Shown one piece after another: positions 31,794 to 39,196 of a stretch of DNA of 39,196 nucleotides. Source of the stretch: Dehalococcoidia bacterium (lineage in GTDB: Bacteria > Chloroflexota > Dehalococcoidia > Lucifugimonadales > GCA-2717565); contig SHYH01000009.1 of NCBI GenBank assembly GCA_009692865.1, forward strand, positions 1 through 39,196, given 5' to 3'. Each line of letters starts with the position of its first letter. The first letter of the stretch is position 1. Position numbers and translations under genes: made by a program. The notes below the pieces were generated by a model. That model was given only the letters and a program-made list of their open reading frames with translations. It was not told the DNA's origin and did not search any database.

Positions 31794-32756
31794 GTGGCCG
31801 ACACGGCGCAAGCACTGAAGGTTTACCTTCGTTCTGTCCAGCGGGACGTGGCTAATGCTATCGCCACGGAGCACACCTATAGGCCTGCTTTGAAGACCTT
31901 CATCGAATCCCTCACTGCCAGTGTCACCGCTACCAACGAGCCAAAACGAATTGAGTGTGGCGCGCCCGACTTCAACGTCGCCAGAAAGACCCCGCACGGC
32001 CCTCTAACGCTGGGCTACCTGGAAGCCAAAGATGTTGGCGAAGACCTGGCAGCTATCGAGAAGGACAGCAACCGCGCAAACCCCTCCACGGCCAGCGGGC
32101 GTCAGCTCAAACGCTATCGCGATGCCCTTCCCAATCTGGTCTTTACCGACTACCTGGAGTTCCGATGGTATGTTGGCGGCGCGCGGCGAGGAGATCCCGT
32201 GCGCCTCGCGACGCTCGACGGCGCGGATAAGCTCAAACCAGACATCGCCGGAGAGCCCGCCGTCCTTGCGCTCCTAGAGAACTTCCTAGCCCACACAGCG
32301 GGAGAGATCAGCAAGCCCAAGGATCTTGCCGAGCGGATGGCCCGACTCACCCATCTCATCCGCGACGTTGTGGTGGAGGCCTTCGAGAAGAGGATGGCTT
32401 CTGCCGCCCTGCGCGCCCTTCGGGACGCCTTCGCCGAGGTGCTCATCCCCGACCTCTCGGTGCAAGCCTTTGCCGACATGTTCGCTCAGACCCTCTCCTA
32501 TGGTCTCTTCACTGCCCGGATTGAGCATGACCCCTCCCGCGGTCCCTTCCGTCGCCAGGACGCTGCCCGCGAGATCCCCAGGACCAACCCATTCCTGCGC
32601 GATCTCTTTGACCACATCGCTGGAGTTCGTCTTGACGAAGAGCCCTTCGTCGGCCTGGTGGACGACCTGGCCCAACTCCTCGCCAGCACGGACATGGCTG
32701 CGGTTCTAGCCGACTTCGGCAGGCGGGCGGGGCGCGACCCAATCTTCTACTTTTAA
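31794..32756 (+). CDS. Single-chain R-M enzyme, N-terminal part with nuclease (interrupted by TAA)
   Basis: First part of a type ISP/IIG-like restriction-modification enzyme. GTG 31794 (AGGGAG upstream) is favoured over GTG 31758. A PD-(D/E)XK nuclease core is seen in CGAPDFNVARK and LTLGYLEAKDVGEDL (E-x-K). A helical region follows (EKRMASAALRALRDAF). The frame stops at TAA 32754-32756, right after RDPIFYF, but the same frame continues as EDFLKAYDP into the methyltransferase part. Relatives usually read YFYEDFL here, so TAA probably replaces a Tyr codon. With the stop, the nuclease would be made without the modification part. Confidence 0.8.
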   Translation: MADTAQALKVYLRSVQRDVANAIATEHTYRPALKTFIESLTASVTATNEPKRIECGAPDFNVARKTPHGPLTLGYLEAKDVGEDLAAIEKDSNRANPSTASGRQLKRYRDALPNLVFTDYLEFRWYVGGARRGDPVRLATLDGADKLKPDIAGEPAVLALLENFLAHTAGEISKPKDLAERMARLTHLIRDVVVEAFEKRMASAALRALRDAFAEVLIPDLSVQAFADMFAQTLSYGLFTARIEHDPSRGPFRRQDAAREIPRTNPFLRDLFDHIAGVRLDEEPFVGLVDDLAQLLASTDMAAVLADFGRRAGRDPIFYF

Positions 32757-32786
32757 GAAGATTTCCTAAAGGCCTACGATCCCGTC

Positions 32787-35162
32787 ATGCGGGAGATGCG
32801 GGGGGTCTATTACACCCCTGCGCCGGTGGTTTCCTACATCGTCCGCTCGGTGGACCACCTGCTCCGCGCCCGCTTCGACCTTCCCAACGGCCTGGCCGAC
32901 ACCTCCACCAGCACCTATAACCCCACGACAGGCGATGGCGAGTCCAAGACCGTACAGGGGCCGAGGGTGCTAGTCCTGGACCCCGCTTGCGGCACGGGCA
33001 CGTTCCTCTACGCCGTACTTGACCTCATCCGCTCCGAGTTCAGGACGCAAAATAACGCGGGCAAGTGGTCCGGCTTTGTCCGTGAGCAGCTTTTGCCCCG
33101 GCTCTTTGGTTTTGAGCTGCTGATGGCCCCCTATGCGATGGCCCACCTGAAGCTGGGGATGCAACTGGCGGCCAAGGACCTTCCCGAAGAGCATCGGCGT
33201 GACTGGGCCTATGACTTCGCCAGTGGCGAGCGTCTAGGAGTCTACCTGACCAACACCCTGGAGGCGGCCCTCAAGCGGTCTCAGTGGCTCATGGGCCAGT
33301 TTATCTCTGAGGAGGCCAACGCCGCAGCGGACATCAAGAGAGAGAAGCCCGTCATGGTGGTGCTGGGCAATCCGCCCTACTCCGGCCACTCGGCCAACAA
33401 GGGAGAGTGGATTCGTGCCCTTGTCGACGATTACAAGCGAGGCTATCCAGACCTTAACAAGCCAGCCCAGGCGAAGTGGCTCCAGGATGACTATGTGAAG
33501 TTCATCCGCTTCGGTCAATGGCGCATCCAGCAGACAGGACAAGGCGTTCTGGCCTTCATAACGAACCACAGCTACCTGGACAACCCCACATTCCGGGGCA
33601 TGCGGCAACAACTGATGAACGCCTTTACAGACATCTACATCCTGGACCTGCATGGCAATGGCAAGAAGCGGGAACGGGCACCGGATGGCGGACCAGACGA
33701 GAACGTCTTCGATATTCAACAGGGCGTCGCCATCGGAATCTTCGTGAAGGAGCAAGGGAAGGCAGGGCCCGCCACGGTTCACCACGCCGACCTGTGGGGC
33801 ACAAGGGAAAGCAAATACGCCTGGCTGATGGAGCATGACCTCCCTTCAACTGCATGGATGGAACTAGCACCAAGGGAGCCCTTCTATCTTTTCACGCTGC
33901 AAAACACAGACCTTTGGTCTGAGTACGAGAGCGGCTGGTCACTACCGCAGCTCATGAACCAGAATGGCGACCCTGCCCCCGGCATAGTAACCACGCACGA
34001 CGAGTTTGCCATCTCGTGGTCAACAGAAGAGGCCAAAGCAAAGGTGGCCCGTTTCTTACAGACGACCTCAGAAGAGCAGGCGCGCCAAATATGGCAGCTG
34101 TGTAGCACGTCCCAGTGGAGCTATGACCGAGCAAAGCGGCATCTGGAAAGCGGAACTTGGGCTGAGCAGGTAAAACCAATCCTTTACCGCCCGTTCGATT
34201 TCCGCTGGACGGTGTACGACGCGAATGTCGCTGTGCATCGGCGCGAACGGGTCATGCGCCACATGCTGGCCGGGGAAAATATTGGCCTCATCGCCACAAG
34301 ACAGACTAGAGACGAGTGGGGCCTGCTTGCCACCAAACTCCTCTGCGGGCACAAATCCGTAGCCGCATACGACATCAATTCCCTCTTTCCCCTCTACCTC
34401 TATCCGCCAGAACAGCCGAAAGAGGCACAGCCTGAGCCAGCAACAACACAGGAAGCACAGCGCCTTCGCACCCAACTCCACGAAACGCGTCCCCACCGAG
34501 AAGCAAACCTTGAACCGCAGTTCACCAAGGCTATCTCAGAGAAGCTGGGCTTGAACATTGTCGCCGACGGTGAAGGTGACCTACAGGAGACCTTCGGGCC
34601 AGAGGACGTGTTCCACTACATCTATGCGGTTCTCCACGCCCCCACCTATCGGAAGCGCTACGCCGAGTTCCTCAAGACAGATTTTCCTCGTGTGCCTCTG
34701 ACAAGCCACCTGGAACTCTTTCGGGCACTAACGCAGAAGGGCCAGGAGTTGGTCTCCCTCCACCTACTGGAATCGCCGGCGGTGCGCCACCGTATCACCC
34801 GCTACCCTGTCCCAGGGGACAACGTGGTGGAGCCCGGCCATCCCCGCTACCTTGCCCCTGGGGAGCCGGAGCCGGGCACCGGGAAGCTCTTAGAGCAGGG
34901 CCGCGTCTACATCAACAAGGACAACGCCAAAGCGGGCAAGCGCGGCCAGTACGTCGAGGGCATCCCGCCGGAAGTGTGGGAGTTCCGGGTCGGTGGCTAT
35001 CAGGTGTGCGACAAGTGGCTCAAAGACCGACGAGGCCGCGCCCTTACCAACACGGACCTGGAGCACTATGAGCGTGTCGTTGTGGCCCTCAAAGAGACCA
35101 CACGCTTGATGGCCGAGATTGACCAGGTCATCGAGGAGCACGGGGGATGGCCGCTCAAATAG
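32787..35162 (+). CDS. Single-chain R-M enzyme, methyltransferase and specificity part
   Basis: Second part of the interrupted enzyme; ATG 32787 is internal to the real frame, which runs on from 32757 directly after the TAA. MRGVYYTPAPVVSYIVRSVDHLL is typical of type ISP enzymes. The adenine-N6 methyltransferase has motif I DPACGTGTF (residues 65-73) and motif IV NPPY (195-198). The C-terminal part, with FRVGGYQVCDKWLKDRRGR, is the recognition region. No helicase motifs are present, so the full chain (about 1,120 residues) resembles a short IIG-like enzyme rather than LlaGI. The methyltransferase alone could still modify DNA if translated from an internal start. Confidence 0.85.
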   Translation: MREMRGVYYTPAPVVSYIVRSVDHLLRARFDLPNGLADTSTSTYNPTTGDGESKTVQGPRVLVLDPACGTGTFLYAVLDLIRSEFRTQNNAGKWSGFVREQLLPRLFGFELLMAPYAMAHLKLGMQLAAKDLPEEHRRDWAYDFASGERLGVYLTNTLEAALKRSQWLMGQFISEEANAAADIKREKPVMVVLGNPPYSGHSANKGEWIRALVDDYKRGYPDLNKPAQAKWLQDDYVKFIRFGQWRIQQTGQGVLAFITNHSYLDNPTFRGMRQQLMNAFTDIYILDLHGNGKKRERAPDGGPDENVFDIQQGVAIGIFVKEQGKAGPATVHHADLWGTRESKYAWLMEHDLPSTAWMELAPREPFYLFTLQNTDLWSEYESGWSLPQLMNQNGDPAPGIVTTHDEFAISWSTEEAKAKVARFLQTTSEEQARQIWQLCSTSQWSYDRAKRHLESGTWAEQVKPILYRPFDFRWTVYDANVAVHRRERVMRHMLAGENIGLIATRQTRDEWGLLATKLLCGHKSVAAYDINSLFPLYLYPPEQPKEAQPEPATTQEAQRLRTQLHETRPHREANLEPQFTKAISEKLGLNIVADGEGDLQETFGPEDVFHYIYAVLHAPTYRKRYAEFLKTDFPRVPLTSHLELFRALTQKGQELVSLHLLESPAVRHRITRYPVPGDNVVEPGHPRYLAPGEPEPGTGKLLEQGRVYINKDNAKAGKRGQYVEGIPPEVWEFRVGGYQVCDKWLKDRRGRALTNTDLEHYERVVVALKETTRLMAEIDQVIEEHGGWPLK

Positions 35163-35214
35163 GGAGGCCCAAGTCAATTCCTCATACACGTCCAGGGACC
35201 GGAGGAAGCGAGTC

Positions 35215-35502
35215 ATGGCTGTGCCAGTCAGGGTTGATTATGCAGCGGCAGAGGCATGGAAGCGACGCGCTGAAGCCGCTGCAAGAGCAGAAAGGCTCTC
35301 GCGGCAGGCTGTCAAAGTGGCGCTAAGTGCAGTCAAAGCCAAGGGCCCACTGGCAACACAACTGGCTGATCAAGCGCGCATCGCGAGCGAAGAGGCTTTA
35401 CGGGCTGCCACGGAAGCCGAACAGGTCTGGGCCAACACCGCTGCCATTCTGCGCCACCCTCCCCTTCCCCAATCCACACGGCCCCTGCTACCCTCCCCAT
35501 AG
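35215..35502 (+). CDS. Small Ala-rich helical protein, unknown
   Basis: 95 residues, ATG 35215 with GGAGGAAG upstream. Very Ala-rich with Arg/Lys/Glu. Residues 8-75 should form one long amphipathic helix or coiled coil (AAAEAWKRRAEAAARAERLS, then VKVALSAVKAKGP). A Pro-rich end follows. No domain is recognised. It lies 52 bases after the restriction-modification gene and 35 bases before the next small gene, on the same strand, so these three may be one transcription unit. Confidence 0.5.
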   Translation: MAVPVRVDYAAAEAWKRRAEAAARAERLSRQAVKVALSAVKAKGPLATQLADQARIASEEALRAATEAEQVWANTAAILRHPPLPQSTRPLLPSP

Positions 35503-35537
35503 CCCTAACCTCTCCCCTTACCTGGAGGTCATCCCTC

Positions 35538-35906
35538 ATGCCTCGTGGCGGCAAGCGCCCCGGCGCTGGCGCTCCCAAAGGCAACATCAACGCCCTAAAG
35601 CACGGGCGGCACTCCCTCCGCGTCCACCACCTCACAGACACCCTCGCCCAGCTTCCCGAGGTCCGTGCCGTCCTCCTCGCCTTCCAGCGCCAGCGTGACC
35701 GCGATCTTCACCGAGCCCGTCGCACAGCACGTCGCCTCTTCTACCAGCTCCTCGCGGGCCTCCCGTTCCAACCCGATCCGGACATCAATCAAGTCCTCCA
35801 GCAACTCCAAGACATGAACGCCAAGCTGGAGGCCCCGAAAATCGTGAAAAACAATCAGTCCCCAAAGCTCACAATCAAAGGACCCTCGCCCGGATGGCCT
35901 TCAACC
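35538..35906 (+). CDS. Small basic protein with GGKRPGAGAPKGN motif, 3' end lost
   Basis: ATG 35538 behind TGGAGG. It opens PRGGKRPGAGAPKGNINALK, a motif common at the start of small basic proteins in phage-like and accessory regions (for example terminase small-subunit-like proteins). Helical residues with many Arg follow, then KNNQSPKLTIKGPSP. No stop occurs before the mutL end at 35907; the frame runs on antisense through mutL to 36959, which is not protein-like. The gene has probably lost its end where it meets mutL. The end given here is nominal. Confidence 0.5.
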
Positions 35907-37631
35907 TTAGCGCCGGCCAAACTCCCGCTCCAGCCGCGTGGCGCTCACGTGGACCATGGTGGGGCGTCCGTGGGGGCAGGTCTGGGGCTGGCTGCACGTC
36001 TCCAGCTGCCTGAGCAGGGCCTGCATCTCCTCCAGGGCCAGTCGCTTCCCCGCCCTGACGGAGCCGTGGCAGGCCAGGGTGACGACAACCTCCTCCTCCA
36101 GAGCAGAGGCCTCTTTCCCCCAGTCCAACGCCTCCAACAGTTGAGTCAGGGAGTCGCCGGGGGATGCGCCGCTCAGGGGCAGCGGCACGCCCCGAATCAG
36201 GTAGCTCCCGCTGCCGAAGGGCTCCAGCCGAAATCCGTACCGCTCCAGCAGCCCCAGGTGCCTGTGCAGAGCCTTCACCAGGTCCGGCGGGACCTCCACA
36301 ATGGCAGGCTCCAGCAGCCCCTGGACCAGGGACTCGCCGGAGGCGATCTGCTCCCTCAGGCGCTCGTAGGTGACCCGCTCGTGGGCGGCGTGCTGGTCCA
36401 CCAGGTACATGCCGTCCGGTCCCTCGGCCACCACGTAGGTCTCCTGGAGCTGGCCCAACACCCTCAGGACAGGCAAGCGCTCACGAGGCGTTGGGGTCTC
36501 GCGGTGTTCAGGAGAGGTCGCAAGGAAGGGCTGGAGTTCGGGTGCAGATGGGGCGGGCAGAGAGAGCCCAGGCGCGCGCTCCGTTGGAGGAACAGGGGCG
36601 CGAGCGTGAAGGAGGGAGCGCACCCCCACGGCAGGCACGGGCGATGTCGACGTGAGGGCCTCCCGGACCGCCCGCTGGAGGGCCGCGAAAACACGGCTCT
36701 CCTCGTGGAAGCGGACCTCGCTTTTGGCGGGGTGAACGTTGACGTCCACCTCATCGTAAGGGACAGCGATGTCAATGACCGCCAGGGGATGGCGGCCCTC
36801 CTGAAGGAATCCCCGGTAGGCCTCCTCCACGGCGTAGGTGAGAAGGCGGCTTTGCACCCACCGCCGGTTCACCAGAAGGGTGATGGCGTTCCGGTTGCTC
36901 CTGGTGAGGTTTGGGGGCGAGACCAGGCCAGTGACGGCGATAGGGCCCTCCTGGCTTGAGGGGATCTCCAGCATGGCCCCCGCTGCCTCTGGGCCGTAGA
37001 CCGTGGCCAGGACGTCGCGAAGCCTGCCCGTGCCTCCGCTCACCTGGGGCGGCCTGTCCTCTTGAAGGAGGGTAAACCGCACCTCGGGGTAGGCCAGCAT
37101 GGAGTGGTGCACCACCTGCTGCACCCGGGCGCTTTCCGAGGCGCGGGAGCGCATGAACTTGAGGCGAGCGGGAACGTTTTCAAAGAGGCATCGCACGGTG
37201 ACCGTGGCGCCTTGGGGCGCCCCCCTGGGCTCACGGCGCAGCGCCTTCTCCCCCTCGACCTCTGCGTAGGTGCCGCTCTGCTCCTGAGGAGCGCGGGTCA
37301 GCATGGTGACGTGGGCCACGGCGGCGATGCTGGGCAGGGCCTCGCCCCGGAACCCCAGGGTGGCGATGGTGGAGAGGTCATCCGCCGAGGAGAGCTTGCT
37401 GGTGGCGTGACGTTGGAAGGCCAGAGGGACCTCGGCGGCGGGGATGCCGCTGCCGTTGTCGGAGACGCGGATCAGCTCCAGGCCGCCTCCGCGCACCTCG
37501 ACGGTGATCTCCGTGGCGCCGGCGTCCAGGGAGTTCTCCACCAGCTCCTTGACCACCGAGGCGGGGCGCTCCACCACCTCGCCCGCGGCGATCTTGGCGG
37601 CAACCTCTGGGGGCAGGACATGGATAGGCAT
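35907..37631 (-). CDS. mutL: DNA mismatch repair protein MutL (endonuclease type)
   Basis: 574 residues. The GHKL ATPase shows ENSLDAGA (32-39), DNGSGI (58-63), TSKL (77-80) and GFRGEAL (93-99). The linker (about 340-385) is Pro-rich. The C-terminal endonuclease domain has DQHAAHERVTYE (412-423), ACHGSVRAG and CPHGRPTM, so this MutL likely nicks DNA itself, as in bacteria without MutH. The start is ATG 37631. It shares a strand with the HAD gene and mutS, in the order mutS-HAD-mutL. Confidence 0.95.
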   Translation of the reverse strand: MPIHVLPPEVAAKIAAGEVVERPASVVKELVENSLDAGATEITVEVRGGGLELIRVSDNGSGIPAAEVPLAFQRHATSKLSSADDLSTIATLGFRGEALPSIAAVAHVTMLTRAPQEQSGTYAEVEGEKALRREPRGAPQGATVTVRCLFENVPARLKFMRSRASESARVQQVVHHSMLAYPEVRFTLLQEDRPPQVSGGTGRLRDVLATVYGPEAAGAMLEIPSSQEGPIAVTGLVSPPNLTRSNRNAITLLVNRRWVQSRLLTYAVEEAYRGFLQEGRHPLAVIDIAVPYDEVDVNVHPAKSEVRFHEESRVFAALQRAVREALTSTSPVPAVGVRSLLHARAPVPPTERAPGLSLPAPSAPELQPFLATSPEHRETPTPRERLPVLRVLGQLQETYVVAEGPDGMYLVDQHAAHERVTYERLREQIASGESLVQGLLEPAIVEVPPDLVKALHRHLGLLERYGFRLEPFGSGSYLIRGVPLPLSGASPGDSLTQLLEALDWGKEASALEEEVVVTLACHGSVRAGKRLALEEMQALLRQLETCSQPQTCPHGRPTMVHVSATRLEREFGRR

Positions 37632-37703
37632 GATGGCCGCCTAGAAGGTCAGGAGTCTCACGGACAGGGACGAGGAGGAGAAGACCAGTCACCCGTGGTA
37701 AGC

Positions 37704-38183
37704 CTACGGGTGGTGGCCGTTTCGGGGAGGCCAGAACCGGGGGTGAGCCGTGCGCCCCGTCTCCGCATAGGAGCGAATGGCCGCATAGATGGCCTCCATC
37801 TCCCGGTCCCTGTCGTCGGGGTAGAAGTAAGGGCGGACGCAAATGCCTCCGAAGACCTGGACGATCTCCTGGTGGTCGTCAATGATAAAGTCGGGCTGGA
37901 CAGCTATCCCCTGCCGCTGCCACTCCTCGCGATAGTTCGATGTGGGCTTCAGATACACCCCGGCGATGAGGGGCTCCAGTTTGTGGGTCCGCACCTCGTG
38001 CCACCGCAGCCCCACGCCAGACCAGATGTGGAGCGTGTGGCCATCGTCTATCAGGCTCTGGAAGCACTCCCGCACGCCGGGCCGCAGGAGCCCGTAGGCC
38101 GAGATGATGGTGTAGTCTACGTCGAAGAAGATGTTCAGTCGCCGATGGGCTGCCGTTTCCACCGATGGACCTGCTTCTGTCAT
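37704..38183 (-). CDS. HAD-like hydrolase, between mutS and mutL
   Basis: 159 residues from ATG 38183 with AAGAGGAG upstream. The HAD motifs are: FFDVDYT (Asp21, Asp23; motif I), HIWSGVG (Ser55; motif II) and IIDDHQEIV (Asp102, Asp103; motif IV). Lys of motif III may lie in YLKPTSN. There is no obvious cap domain. It may be a small phosphatase; the substrate is unknown. It lies 72 bases before mutL and 220 bases after mutS, all on the minus strand. A link with mismatch repair is only positional. Confidence 0.78.
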   Translation of the reverse strand: MTEAGPSVETAAHRRLNIFFDVDYTIISAYGLLRPGVRECFQSLIDDGHTLHIWSGVGLRWHEVRTHKLEPLIAGVYLKPTSNYREEWQRQGIAVQPDFIIDDHQEIVQVFGGICVRPYFYPDDRDREMEAIYAAIRSYAETGRTAHPRFWPPRNGHHP

Positions 38184-38316
38184 GCTCCTCTTGGTGCGCT
38201 CCGCCAGGGTGCCCGCTGCATCCCGTCATAGCGGGACGGGCCCAACACACGGCTGAAAGTGTACCAGGGCGTCGCCCTTGGGTCAACGATACCTGGGCCG
38301 CCTTAGCACGCCTATA

Positions 38317-38348
38317 GGGGCTTCGCTCCGATTGCCATACGGAGCCCC
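38317..38348 (-). terminator. Hairpin downstream of mutS
   Basis: GCTCCG (38325-38330) pairs with CGGAGC (38340-38345), and an overlapping outer GGGGCT/AGCCCC (38317-38322 with 38343-38348) is an alternative. It lies 56 bases past the mutS stop; no T-tract follows. A GGCCTGTC direct repeat occurs at 38370-38390. The rest of 38184-38403 holds nothing recognisable. Confidence 0.35.
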
Positions 38349-38403
38349 GATTTGGGATACGGGGCCTTCGGCCTGTCGGCCTGTCGGCCTTCGCTCCGCC
38401 CAG

Positions 38404-39196
38404 TCACCACCCGCTCTCCTTCGCCTTCTCCTGAAGCTCGTAGAGGAGGTTAAGGGCCTGAAGGGGGGTAAGGCCGGTGATGTCCACCCTCATCAGCTCC
38501 TCTCGCACCTGCTGAAGGGTCACGCTGGAGAGGGAGAGTTGCGGCGCACCTCGGCGGGGCCTGCCCCTGCCGCGAGGACGCCCAGCGGTGGCACTCAGGC
38601 CATTGGCCTTCTCAAGCTCCGCCAAGAGTTCCCAGGCCCGACTGATCAGGGGACGCGGCAGGCCCGCAAGCTGGGCCACGTGAACCCCGTAGCTCCGGTC
38701 CGCGCTCCCCTCAGCGATCCGATGGAGAAACACCACCCGGCCCTCCTCCTCCGTCACCATCACTTGGCGGTTGCGGACGCGGGGGAGGTAGCGGGCCAGC
38801 GCCGTCAGCTCGTGGTAATGGGTAGCGAAAAGGGTCTTGCACCCCAACATGGGGTGGTTGTGCAGGTGCTCGGCCACCGCCTGGGCGATGGCCAGGCCAT
38901 CGTAGGTACTGGTCCCGCGCCCGATCTCGTCCAGGATCACCAGGGACCTGGACGTGGCGTGGTTCAGGATGTTGGCGGTCTCCACCATCTCCACCATGAA
39001 GGTGGACTGGCCCGTGGCCAGGTCGTCCTGGAGGCCAACGCGGGTGAAGATACGGTCCACCAGGCCAATGGTGGCCTCCCTGGCGGGGACAAAGCTGCCC
39101 ACCTGGGCCATGAGGACGATGAGGGCCACCTGACGAATGTAGGTGGACTTCCCCGACATGTTGGGGCCTGTGAGGATCACCAACTGGGCGTCGTCG
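38404..39196 (-). CDS. mutS: DNA mismatch repair protein MutS, C-terminal part (cut by the window edge)
   Basis: The frame runs through the right window end, so only about 264 C-terminal residues are seen. The ABC ATPase has Walker [10 protein letters not shown], signature region [12 protein letters not shown], Walker [17 protein letters not shown] and FATHYHEL. Then come the helix-turn-helix dimer region ([18 protein letters not shown]) and a C-terminal tail ending [12 protein letters not shown]. This is MutS1-like. The N-terminal mismatch-binding domains lie outside. It heads the mutS-HAD-mutL set on the minus strand. Confidence 0.95.
   Translation of the reverse strand, partial: DDAQLVILTGPNMSGKSTYIRQVALIVLMAQVGSFVPAREATIGLVDRIFTRVGLQDDLATGQSTFMVEMVETANILNHATSRSLVILDEIGRGTSTYDGLAIAQAVAEHLHNHPMLGCKTLFATHYHELTALARYLPRVRNRQVMVTEEEGRVVFLHRIAEGSADRSYGVHVAQLAGLPRPLISRAWELLAELEKANGLSATAGRPRGRGRPRRGAPQLSLSSVTLQQVREELMRVDITGLTPLQALNLLYELQEKAKESGW

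Noticed and set aside
35538-36959. 473-residue protein overlapping mutL
   Set aside because: Protein-like only for about the first 120 codons; beyond 35907 it is antisense to conserved MutL motifs.

Overview
The window is GC-rich and has dense, mostly operon-like coding. A quinol-oxidising alternative complex III (ACIII) operon, a UPF0182 membrane protein, many short inverted repeats and several decayed genes suggest a member of the Chloroflexota, perhaps a Dehalococcoidia/SAR202-like lineage known from metagenomes. This placement is an inference from gene content; there is no rRNA marker here.

Layout. 0-4.1 kb is a worn region. It holds an alpha/beta hydrolase, tails of a probable ABC solute-binding protein and of a glycogen synthase, a site-2-type protease (M50 + CBS) broken by a frameshift, a GYD-domain protein, a small gene with an in-frame TGA, and copies of a 146-bp MITE-like element. 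4.2-7.7 kb carries a membrane protein, an overlapping pabB-pabC pair (4-aminobenzoate for folate) and a DinB-fold protein. 7.8-9.8 kb has two MaoC-type hot-dog proteins separated by a third MITE copy, then a PHP-domain phosphoesterase. 9.8-13.4 kb is a lower-GC island next to a tRNA(CAU). It contains a GIY-YIG protein, an intact DUF2779 dual nuclease, an inverted remnant of a second DUF2779 gene, a headless serine recombinase, and a 23-bp inverted repeat near both edges.

13.7-16.5 kb is UPF0182, followed by rpiB. 17.3-25.4 kb on the minus strand is an ACIII operon: a small membrane protein, pentaheme ActA, a Tat-exported ActB1, a separate Fe-S ActB2, two NrfD-like subunits, ActD and the monoheme lipoprotein ActE. 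ActB is split into two genes and the NrfD genes are in an unusual order. A small Tat-signal protein is divergent from this operon, followed by a short MutY. 27-29.7 kb is a PadR-MFS-Ham1-like operon whose promoter -10 lies inside a palindromic operator. 29.8-31.7 kb has an orphan alpha-type acyl-CoA synthetase and another DinB protein. 31.8-35.2 kb is a single-chain restriction-modification enzyme split by one in-frame TAA. Two small genes follow, then mutL, a HAD-like protein and the 3' part of mutS, all three on the minus strand.

Three otherwise well-conserved reading frames are broken in this window (a frameshift, TGA and TAA). They are either real decay or assembly errors, and read mapping would decide. 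No CRISPR array, rRNA or classical riboswitch was seen.
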